From: an uncultured Clostridia bacterium
GTDB taxonomy: Bacteria > Bacillota > Clostridia > Oscillospirales > Ruminococcaceae
Direction: 5' to 3'
Assembly: GCA_947626755.1 (NCBI GenBank)
Contig: CANQTP010000009.1
Location: 1-64,000 of the forward strand
DNA: 64,000 bases
A program made the position numbers and the translations under genes. Below are positions 47,614 through 54,578 of this stretch, piece by piece. Within the stretch, counting starts at the first letter, position 1. Every line of letters begins with the position of its first letter. Below the pieces are notes generated by a model. The model was not told the origin of the DNA, made no database searches, and saw only the letters and a program-made list of their open reading frames with translations.

Positions 47614-47685
47614 TATACATTATCCAATACAGATCTATTATTTAACAAAAATTTTATCATAGGTAATTATTTGGTAAGAAAAATA

Positions 47686-47694
47686 TGTTATAAT
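47686..47694 (+). promoter_or_regulatory. Extended -10 promoter of the GH13 gene
   Basis: TGT-TATAAT 32 bases before the start codon; no good -35 is seen. Confidence 0.45.
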
Positions 47695-47726
47695 AAATAA
47701 ATTATTATGATAAAGGGGTCGTTAAA

Positions 47727-49427
47727 ATGTCACACTGGATAGAAAAAACAAGTATTTACCACATATATCCTCTCGGTTTCTGCGGCTGTGAAAAGTTCCG
47801 TTCCGAAGCCAAAGATCTTGATAAAGGACGTATCCTCAAAGTTATTGAGTGGATACCGCACCTTAAAGAACTCAACATGAATGCCGTGTATTTCGGACCT
47901 GTGTTTGAATCATTTGAACACGGTTATGATACCACCGATTATTACACCATTGACAAGCGTCTCGGCACAAACGAGGAATTTGCCCAAGTCTGTGAGGAAC
48001 TTCACAAAAACGGCATACGCGTGATCCTTGACGGCGTTTTCAATCATGTGGGCAGAGACCATTTTGCTTTTAAGGACTTACAGCAGAACGGTCAGAGTTC
48101 GCGCTACAAGGACTGGTTCGCGGGAGTGAATTTCGGCGGACGTTCTCCATACGGCGATAATTTTTCCTATGAGGGCTGGAACGGTCATTACAATCTCGTA
48201 AAACTCAATCTCTGGAACAACGAAGTTGTGGAACACCTTTTCGGCGCGGTGAGAATGTGGATAGAAAAGTTCGGCATTGACGGCATACGTTTTGACGCCG
48301 CCGACTGCCTTACCGATGATTTTATCAAGAGAATACACAATTTTACCCGGGAACTCCGTCCCGATTTCTGGCTTATGGGTGAAATTATCCACGGTCAGTA
48401 CAACCGCTGGGCAAACGGAGATATGTTCGACTGCGTTACAAATTATCAATGCTACAAGGGAATTTATTCCTCGCACAATGACAGGAATTATTTTGAAATT
48501 GCACACTCCATTGAATATCAGATGGGGCAGTACGGAAATATATATATGTATAATTTCCTTGATAATCACGATGTTGCCCGTCTTATGTCCGTTCTGAAAA
48601 ATCCCGCCCACGCGCAGTGCTGTTACACCATGATGTACGGAATGTACGGCGTTCCGTCCATTTACTACGGAAGCGAGTTCGGCATTTACGGCGCAAAAGG
48701 TCAGGGTGCTGACGCGGACAGGGCTATCCGTCCTTGTCTTGACCTGAATAATATTCCCGACAGAAATGATGAACTTCTGAAACATATTTCCAAACTGGGC
48801 GCAATAAGAATGTCAGTTCCCGCAATTCAGTCTGGTTCATATGCAAAGCTTGACCTTAAAAACCAGACTTTCCTTTTCAAACGCGAACTTAACGGAGATA
48901 CCGCATATATCGCCCTGAATATCAGCGACGGCGATTATACATTCAGATTCAATACCCCATACGGAAACCTTACAGACCTTTTAAGCGGGCAGAAATTCTG
49001 CGGCGGAAATGCGGAAATTGCCGTTCCGCAAAATAAGTCCATGATACTTGTAAACAGCGACACCGCGCCAAAGCTTGAAAATATCCCCGAAGAAATTGTT
49101 GTTCCCGAAATTCCAAAAGCCGAGGAAAATCCCGCTGAGGAACCCGTTCCCCAGCCCCAACAGCCCGAACCGCAGAACAACGGAACCCGCGGACTCGGCG
49201 TTCCCGACGGACGGAAAATAGTTATCGGCGGACATTACAAGCATTTCAAAGGCGGGGATTATGTAGTCCTGAATGTTGCAAAAGACCACGAGACCTGCGA
49301 AGAACAAGCAGTTTATATGCAGATCTACGACAAGCCCACCGTCTGGGTGCGTCCGTTAAAGATGTTTCTTGAAGATGTTGACGACCACGGAAATGTAAAA
49401 CCGAGATTTGAATATCTTCCCGAATAA
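47727..49427 (+). CDS. GH13 alpha-amylase-family enzyme fused to a DUF1653-type domain
   Basis: A 566-residue cytosolic protein (no signal peptide). The GH13 barrel fills residues about 1-365; the catalytic set is Asp190 (GIRFDAAD), Glu219 (LMGEII) and Asp282 (DNHD), so it should cleave alpha-1,4 linkages in maltodextrin or cyclodextrin-like substrates. A beta domain follows, then a Glu/Pro/Gln-rich linker (about 455-494). The last 72 residues carry the DUF1653 pattern: HYKHFKGGDYVVL, HETCEEQAVY and VWVRPLKMFLEDV. DUF1653 proteins are normally single-domain. The gene stands alone with its own extended -10 and terminator. Confidence 0.88.
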   Translation: MSHWIEKTSIYHIYPLGFCGCEKFRSEAKDLDKGRILKVIEWIPHLKELNMNAVYFGPVFESFEHGYDTTDYYTIDKRLGTNEEFAQVCEELHKNGIRVILDGVFNHVGRDHFAFKDLQQNGQSSRYKDWFAGVNFGGRSPYGDNFSYEGWNGHYNLVKLNLWNNEVVEHLFGAVRMWIEKFGIDGIRFDAADCLTDDFIKRIHNFTRELRPDFWLMGEIIHGQYNRWANGDMFDCVTNYQCYKGIYSSHNDRNYFEIAHSIEYQMGQYGNIYMYNFLDNHDVARLMSVLKNPAHAQCCYTMMYGMYGVPSIYYGSEFGIYGAKGQGADADRAIRPCLDLNNIPDRNDELLKHISKLGAIRMSVPAIQSGSYAKLDLKNQTFLFKRELNGDTAYIALNISDGDYTFRFNTPYGNLTDLLSGQKFCGGNAEIAVPQNKSMILVNSDTAPKLENIPEEIVVPEIPKAEENPAEEPVPQPQQPEPQNNGTRGLGVPDGRKIVIGGHYKHFKGGDYVVLNVAKDHETCEEQAVYMQIYDKPTVWVRPLKMFLEDVDDHGNVKPRFEYLPE

Positions 49428-49433
49428 AATAAC

Positions 49434-49465
49434 AGTGACCGTCTGAAACAGAGCGGTCACTTTTT
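49434..49465 (+). terminator. Intrinsic terminator of the GH13 gene
   Basis: AGTGACCG/CGGTCACT hairpin with a TTTTTG tail. Confidence 0.8.
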
Positions 49466-49571
49466 GTGCTTATCGGCGTACTGAAAAATGATTATAACGA
49501 AAAAAATATGAGAAACGAAAGGATATAAATTACAGTTATTTACATAAAATAGAATTAAATTATTAAATTTA

Positions 49572-49605
49572 AATGAACGTACATTAATAGTACGTTCATT
49601 TTTAT
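49572..49605 (+). terminator. Isolated terminator-like hairpin
   Basis: AATGAACGTAC/GTACGTTCATT with a seven-base loop and a TTTTTATT tail, about 110 bases after the GH13 terminator with no recognisable gene before it. It could end a small RNA or remnant. Confidence 0.6.
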
Positions 49606-49644
49606 TACTTTACTGCAATTTTTAATGCGTTTACTGCAAACTAC

Positions 49645-49673
49645 TTGACAAGCTGTTCAAAAATGTGTAAAAT
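49645..49673 (+). promoter_or_regulatory. Sigma-A promoter of the lipoprotein cluster
   Basis: TTGACA and TAAAAT at 17-base spacing, 50 bases upstream of the leucine-rich-repeat lipoprotein. It may drive all four lipoprotein genes. Confidence 0.65.
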
Positions 49674-49709
49674 TTTCTTGAATGCGCGATCGTGTTTCAA
49701 ACAAATCAA

Positions 49710-49813
49710 GGAGGTATTTTACTATGAAAAAGAACAAATTTTTATCTTTGCTTGCGGTGGTTGCTTTAGTTTGTGGTTTGGTTGGGTGTCAAGCTGACGT
49801 TGACACGGGACAG
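49710..49813 (+). repeat. Shared ribosome-site and signal-peptide cassette, copy 1
   Basis: GGAGG, spacer and the first 30 codons are almost identical at the DNA level to the segments at 51120 and 52057; identity stops soon after the lipobox. Confidence 0.8.
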
Positions 49814-51064
49814 AGTGAACTGATAAATAGTGAAAGTTCCCAAATAACCACTATTGCAGAACAAACCGGACTGATAAGCAATGTTGACGAAATATCCGGA
49901 ACAGCTATATATCAGTCTGACATCGAAACTGATGATTTAGACGAAACAGAATTTGTAACGCTGTTTGGAATTGACTATCCTATTGATACGTCCCACATAG
50001 AAATTGAAATAGGATCTGATTATGATATTACAGAAATTTCAAAGCTTACAAACTTAACTACACTGTCTATTTGCGGGAAAAATGAAAAAAGCTATCGATT
50101 ATACGGTACAGAAAGTATTTCAAATTTGACTGATCTGACGTTGCTTGAGATGCTTAACTGTAATATAAGCGACTTTTCTTTTTTGGAAAATCTTGAAAAT
50201 TTGGAATTCCTTAATCCGAAAAATTGTACCGTAGATAATGAATATGATTGGGATCTACATAGACTTAGCAAGCTTGATAGGGCATATATATATTATTGCG
50301 GAATATCGAAAGTCGATTTTTTATCAGATCTGGAAAATCTGACAGAGTTATGGCTAAGCAATAATAATATTGATGATCTGTCCGGACTGGAAAATTTGCC
50401 TAAATTATCCCGGTTTGACTTAGCCGATAATAAAATAAGTGATGTATCCGCTCTTGCAAAATTGCCTTCACTAAGCCATACAGAGTTATATTCAAATAAT
50501 ATTGCGGATATATCGGTTTTGTCAGAATCCAAAAGTTTGTCTTATTTAGGTCTGGGTAAAAATAAAATTACAAATGTTTCTCAATTTGCAGAAATGAAAA
50601 ACTTGAAGTCGATCAATTTGTCTTATAATCCAATTACTAACATTTCCGAACTTTCAAAATGTTCTGAACTTATATCGTTGGAGATAAGCGGAAATTCTAT
50701 TGAGGATTATACACCAATAGGTGAGTTAATAAGATTAAACAGGCTTGCAATTGAAAATTCTAATTGTTCAGATTTTTCTTTTGTTGAACGCTTAACGGAC
50801 ATCAACATTTTAGAACTTTCTAACAATAACATAACAGATATAAGCTTTTTAAGTGACCTTGGAACATCATTTCTCATTCTTGATAACAATAATATAAGTG
50901 ATATTTCTCCGCTTTATGACATAAATGATCGAGTGAATGTTTCCCCAACGATCTCACTTTATGGCAATCCTATTGATCCTCAGGTAATAGAGGAATTTAG
51001 TAGGAAAATAACGCCGGAAAATACTATATGTGTATGGTTTGAAAGCCCATATTCTCCCACTTGA
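49724..51064 (+). CDS. Leucine-rich-repeat lipoprotein (internalin-like repeats)
   Basis: A 446-residue lipoprotein. The signal peptide MKKNKFLSLLAVVALVCGLVGC ends in a clear lipobox, with Cys22 as lipid anchor. A Thr/Ser/Asp/Glu-rich spacer leads to about 14 leucine-rich repeats of 21-23 residues with the consensus LxxLxLxxNxIxDIsxLxxL (about residues 95-425), the short SDS22-like type of internalins. LRR surfaces bind proteins or glycans. AGGAGG is eight bases before ATG 49724. It is first of four lipoprotein genes; DNA is visibly AT-rich compared with the str operon. Confidence 0.85.
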   Translation: MKKNKFLSLLAVVALVCGLVGCQADVDTGQSELINSESSQITTIAEQTGLISNVDEISGTAIYQSDIETDDLDETEFVTLFGIDYPIDTSHIEIEIGSDYDITEISKLTNLTTLSICGKNEKSYRLYGTESISNLTDLTLLEMLNCNISDFSFLENLENLEFLNPKNCTVDNEYDWDLHRLSKLDRAYIYYCGISKVDFLSDLENLTELWLSNNNIDDLSGLENLPKLSRFDLADNKISDVSALAKLPSLSHTELYSNNIADISVLSESKSLSYLGLGKNKITNVSQFAEMKNLKSINLSYNPITNISELSKCSELISLEISGNSIEDYTPIGELIRLNRLAIENSNCSDFSFVERLTDINILELSNNNITDISFLSDLGTSFLILDNNNISDISPLYDINDRVNVSPTISLYGNPIDPQVIEEFSRKITPENTICVWFESPYSPT

Positions 51065-51119
51065 ATTTAATACTGAAAGGATAAGCATAAAATATATTAC
51101 CACTAAAAATTTTAATCAG

Positions 51120-51223
51120 GGAGGTCTTTTACTATGAAAAAGAACAAATTTTTATCTTTGCTTGCGGTAGCTGCGCTGATCTGCGTCTTGGTTGGGTGTC
51201 AAGCTGATACTGACACGGGGCAG
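51120..51223 (+). repeat. Shared ribosome-site and signal-peptide cassette, copy 2
   Basis: Nearly the same as the cassette at 49710, with differences mainly at third codon positions and a few residues before the lipobox. Confidence 0.8.
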
Positions 51224-52084
51224 ATTGATACGGAGCAAACTGTTCAAGAAACTCAAAGAACTACAGAAACAACGGCAGTGCAGACTGAACAGCTAATTGA
51301 TGAAATCGAAGCAACAGAGGAAATAACTTCCGCGCAAACTACTCAAAGTCTTACCGAAACGCAAATTGAAACAAAAGATTTTGTGTACCCCGACGACCCG
51401 CTTACTGCGGAAAATCTGCTTAAAATAACCACGGCGGCAAAAGTAAAGCTTTTTGAATTAGGTGAAACCTCTAACAAAGTATGTTACTACACATTTGGCT
51501 TAATTGACGTAGACTTTGACGGATTTCCCGAAATGTTCTGTGAGTTTTCAAACGCTGTGCAGGGTCGGCACAATTGCAGAATGTACTCTTTAAAAGAAGA
51601 AAATTTCTGTGAATTTTTATTTGAATATGAAGCTCATTTTGAAGGCGATGGTGACACGACTTATCTCGTAAAAAGTTATAGAGGCAAACAGAGCATTATA
51701 GTTTATTCCCTTGAAAAGCACCGTGAAACAACGACAGGAAACACATATATAAATGAAGTTACGGAAGAAAACGGAACATTTATAAACAACGAACTGTTTT
51801 CCGAGCGGTGGGATATGGTTCATTCAAGTGCGGACGAATGGGAGCTTGAACCGGTAGCGTTTTATGCCGGCGGCAAAGAGGTTGACTTTTTGGAGTACCA
51901 AAAGGCATATAAAAAACTTATCGTGCAATTGACGCCTGCAACATATTTGTATGAAGATATTTACTACACATCCAATGTCAAAAAGGAAATTCCCGAAAGC
52001 ATTGACAAAATTTATGATTTGTATGTAAATTATGTAAATGCGCTGTTATATAATGAGGAGGTTTTTTATTATGAAAAAGAGTAA
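51134..52084 (+). CDS. Lipoprotein with shared signal peptide and VCBS-like motif
   Basis: A 316-residue lipoprotein with the cassette signal peptide (lipobox Cys22), a long Thr/Glu/Gln-rich spacer (about 25-85) and a globular domain containing TFGLIDVDFDGFPEMFCEF, an Asp-rich loop like those of FG-GAP/VCBS repeats. I recognise no named family. Its mature domain is unrelated to the neighbours even though the leader is shared. It overlaps the next gene by 14 bases, showing coupling. Confidence 0.7.
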   Translation: MKKNKFLSLLAVAALICVLVGCQADTDTGQIDTEQTVQETQRTTETTAVQTEQLIDEIEATEEITSAQTTQSLTETQIETKDFVYPDDPLTAENLLKITTAAKVKLFELGETSNKVCYYTFGLIDVDFDGFPEMFCEFSNAVQGRHNCRMYSLKEENFCEFLFEYEAHFEGDGDTTYLVKSYRGKQSIIVYSLEKHRETTTGNTYINEVTEENGTFINNELFSERWDMVHSSADEWELEPVAFYAGGKEVDFLEYQKAYKKLIVQLTPATYLYEDIYYTSNVKKEIPESIDKIYDLYVNYVNALLYNEEVFYYEKE

Positions 52085-52163
52085 ATTTTTATCTTTGCTT
52101 GCTGTGGCTGTGCTGATCTGCGGTTTGGTAGGGTGTCAGTCAGATAATGTTGACATAGGGCAG
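52057..52163 (+). repeat. Shared ribosome-site and signal-peptide cassette, copy 3
   Basis: Third copy of the leader; starts inside the end of the preceding gene and is slightly more diverged (MKKSKFLSLLAVAVLICGLV). Confidence 0.75.
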
Positions 52164-52886
52164 GGGAAATTGATAGATGAGGTAAACCGGCAAACAGCAA
52201 CTGTTTCAAAACAGTCAAGTCAAGATATTGAAACAGAAACAACTATGCTAATAAGAACCGGTGAAGAATCAACAGAATTAACTACCAAAGAATTTTCCGA
52301 AGAAATAGCATTATCAAGAGAATATGAGTTTGATTTGGAAAAATATATTGAAAAGTGTGATAAAAACAGTTGGCGTATAAGAGATGAATTGGACTTTTTA
52401 AGTGATGATCAATATGATACTTACATAAGAGCTTTGATATTTATTGATGAGACAGAGCATTTTATCATTCCTGACACTTGTGAAACACCAACTCATTATA
52501 TTGATGAAAATGGTGAATTGCGTGATTTCTATATTGAATTTGTAGGATACGCTGACTATTATTACGTTTCAACCTATCAAAGTTTTTATGAATATCTTCA
52601 ATCAATTTTTACTCAAGAAGCCGTTGACGAAATAATGGCTGATAAGAGATTTAAACTTATTGGTGATGAATTATATTATGAATGGGGTGAAAAGGGTGGT
52701 CCAATATTTTTTCAAGGAGGGAAATATCAATTAGTTGAAAAAAATGATAATGAAATTTCATTTGAATATATTGCTTATCAAAAAAATGATGAAACCGAAT
52801 GGACAGAAACACATCCTATAAAACTTGTATGCACAGATAATGGATGGCGTTCAGAATTGTTTGATTATTTACAAGCAGAGTCTTAA
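52071..52886 (+). CDS. Lipoprotein with shared signal peptide, unknown mature domain
   Basis: A 271-residue lipoprotein. Cassette signal peptide, Thr/Glu-rich spacer (to about 85), then an acidic, tyrosine-rich domain. The stretch FYEYLQSIFTQEAVDEIM followed by FKLIGDELYYEWGEKGG recalls the IseA-type inhibitors of cell-wall endopeptidases, but this is a weak guess from pattern only. GGAGG precedes ATG 52071 inside the end of the upstream gene; the longer frame has no site. Confidence 0.65.
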   Translation: MKKSKFLSLLAVAVLICGLVGCQSDNVDIGQGKLIDEVNRQTATVSKQSSQDIETETTMLIRTGEESTELTTKEFSEEIALSREYEFDLEKYIEKCDKNSWRIRDELDFLSDDQYDTYIRALIFIDETEHFIIPDTCETPTHYIDENGELRDFYIEFVGYADYYYVSTYQSFYEYLQSIFTQEAVDEIMADKRFKLIGDELYYEWGEKGGPIFFQGGKYQLVEKNDNEISFEYIAYQKNDETEWTETHPIKLVCTDNGWRSELFDYLQAES

Positions 52887-52905
52887 ATTTAAGGAGGTTT
52901 TCAAT

Positions 52906-53676
52906 ATGACTACAGAAGAAAATAAAGAAAAATATAATATTACTATTGAAGGTTTTGATATAGACTATTTAACTACACAAGAAGAATCAGATCCTTGTTC
53001 TGCTCATCAGTTTGCAACAATGATAAATATAAAAAAACTTTTTTTACCACTTCTTACGGCGGTGTTGGTTATTGCGGGGTTGGGCGGGTGCAAAACGAAT
53101 GATATTGAAAATCAGGCTGCACAAGTAAACAAGGAGAGCACTGCCACTACAGAAAATGTTGAAATCAAAACTATTGAACCGCCGGAAGATGGTTGGACAT
53201 TGGAAGATTTATTAAGTGTAACGTATATTTACGGGAATCAACTTACAGTTCCCTGCACAGTAGGAAACTTGGATAGTAATTTTTCATTGGATACATCTAA
53301 TAATTTAGAGTTTGATGATAAAACGTGTTCTGTATTTTTAAATTATAAGAATATGCCTATATCTACCATAAATTTAGACGAAAATAAAGTAACAAAAATT
53401 AATTCAAATACTAAAATAAATAAATTGGTTTTTTCTTTGTCAATAAATAATGATAATAAAAACAATATCATAATTAATGGCATTGATTTTAACTGCAATA
53501 AAGAACAAGCTGTTTTAAAATTGGGTGATTCATATGAGATTTTAAATGAATATAGTATTGCGTATTATTATTCAACAAAAAACGAATCTAATCAAAATAC
53601 AGTAAATCGTGTTTTATGGCTAATGTTTGACGAAAGCGACAATCTTGTAACTATTGGAATTTTAATTAATGATTAA
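52906..53676 (+). CDS. Lipoprotein preceded by a 38-residue non-signal extension
   Basis: A 256-residue protein with an odd N-terminus: 38 acidic, soluble residues (MTTEENKEKYNITIEGFDID...) come before a second methionine (M39, ATG 53020) that starts a proper lipoprotein signal (INIKKLFLPLLTAVLVIAGLGGC). A typical signal would have to begin at M39, but only ATG 52906 has a ribosome site (AAGGAGG). Either the extension is real, or two genes were fused. The mature domain (GWTLEDLLSVTYIYG and onward) is unrecognised. The composition is very AT-rich. A degraded small gene follows. Confidence 0.65.
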   Translation: MTTEENKEKYNITIEGFDIDYLTTQEESDPCSAHQFATMINIKKLFLPLLTAVLVIAGLGGCKTNDIENQAAQVNKESTATTENVEIKTIEPPEDGWTLEDLLSVTYIYGNQLTVPCTVGNLDSNFSLDTSNNLEFDDKTCSVFLNYKNMPISTINLDENKVTKINSNTKINKLVFSLSINNDNKNNIIINGIDFNCNKEQAVLKLGDSYEILNEYSIAYYYSTKNESNQNTVNRVLWLMFDESDNLVTIGILIND

Positions 53677-53680
53677 ATTA

Positions 53681-53860
53681 ACAGGAGGATAACGATATTT
53701 CAAATTAAAAAACAATAGAGGAATTTTTAGAAGAGTATCTCAAAAATCCATTGTAAAAATATACAGAAAAGCTTACATTTGAAAAATCTCGGAATACAGT
53801 GATCTCACTATTGAAGAAGTAACAGAACTTGCAAAAGACTACAACTTAATGCCTGTCTGA
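53681..53860 (+). pseudogene. Decayed small gene remnant
   Basis: AGGAGG at 53683 is followed by a start-like ATA, then fragments in shifting frames: TIEEFLEEYLKNP up to a TAA, KYTEKLTFEK, and, in another frame, SEYSDLTIEEVTELAKDYNL to a TGA at 53858. The pieces have protein-like composition, so this looks like one small helical protein gene broken by a lost start, frameshifts and a stop. Its identity is unknown. Confidence 0.4.
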
Positions 53861-53864
53861 AAAT

Positions 53865-53897
53865 AAAAAGGGACTGCCGTCTGACAGTCCCTTTTTT
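53865..53897. terminator. Bidirectional terminator after the lipoprotein cluster
   Basis: AAAAAGGGACTG/CAGTCCCTTTTTT with an eight-base loop, serving the cluster and the convergent DUF1540 gene. Confidence 0.85.
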
Positions 53898-53900
53898 AAT

Positions 53901-54077
53901 TTACTGACAGCAGCCGCTGCCGCTCTTCTTTTCAAAAGAAAGACAATCTGTGCATTCGCAGACTGTAGGGTTTTGCTCGTGTGTGCCGACTCTGATGCTG
54001 TCAAGTGTGCAGTAACGCTCGCTGTCCATATTGTGCTTACAAGATATTACATCGCACTGAATAGAAGGATTCTTCAT
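53901..54077 (-). CDS. DUF1540-type small cysteine-rich protein
   Basis: A 58-residue protein with eight cysteines in the DUF1540 pattern (IQCDVISCKHN ... YCTLDSIRVG ... VCECTDCLSF) and a Cys-Cys near the C-terminus, suggesting metal binding. ATG 54077 has AAGGAG nine bases upstream; the longer frame is not supported. Confidence 0.85.
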   Translation of the reverse strand: MKNPSIQCDVISCKHNMDSERYCTLDSIRVGTHEQNPTVCECTDCLSFEKKSGSGCCQ

Positions 54078-54173
54078 GGTTAATTTCTCCTTATTTTTGT
54101 AATGAGCCGAATTTATATCGGTGAAATTATTATTTGCAGTGCGCAATATAAAATTCTATGGAATTTCTGACAT

Positions 54174-54566
54174 TTATTTTTTTGATTTTTCTATTGCTTC
54201 ATGTTCCTTTTTCAGTTCGGAAAGAAGCCTGTCAAGGCTCATGCTCTGATTATGGGAAGTTACCACTGCTTTCAAGGGAATGTCAAGCTCCGCTTTTCGC
54301 ATATTTTTAAGAATTACATCAAGACGCTTGTTTGAAATTCCTGAAAATATAACACATTCCTCGTCCGCAGAAATGTTTGTGCCATTTGAGGAAAATCCTG
54401 TATATCCTGCAAGGAAACCTATGGTTTCTCCGGCTTTATCGGTAGGAATTACGTAGTGCTTCATTCCCGAGTCGGAAACAGCTTTTTCCAGAATTTTAAG
54501 GCGTTCTCCCGAAATATTGTAAGAAAGCACGGTCTCGGGAATTGTTGGGATAATTCTTGATCTCAT
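54174..54566 (-). CDS. DUF3783-type protein
   Basis: A 130-residue protein with the pattern of DUF3783: ECVIFSGISNKRLDVILKNMRKAE and PLKAVVTSHN, a small alpha-beta fold of unknown function often found in Clostridia. AAAGGA precedes the ATG. It lies 12 bases after the large lipoprotein on the same strand and is probably cotranscribed. Confidence 0.72.
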   Translation of the reverse strand: MRSRIIPTIPETVLSYNISGERLKILEKAVSDSGMKHYVIPTDKAGETIGFLAGYTGFSSNGTNISADEECVIFSGISNKRLDVILKNMRKAELDIPLKAVVTSHNQSMSLDRLLSELKKEHEAIEKSKK

Positions 54567-54578
54567 TTTATCATTCCT

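Noticed and set aside
53900-54120. Longer DUF1540 start at 54146
   Set aside because: The N-terminal 23 residues lack family similarity and a ribosome site; ATG 54077 has AAGGAG.
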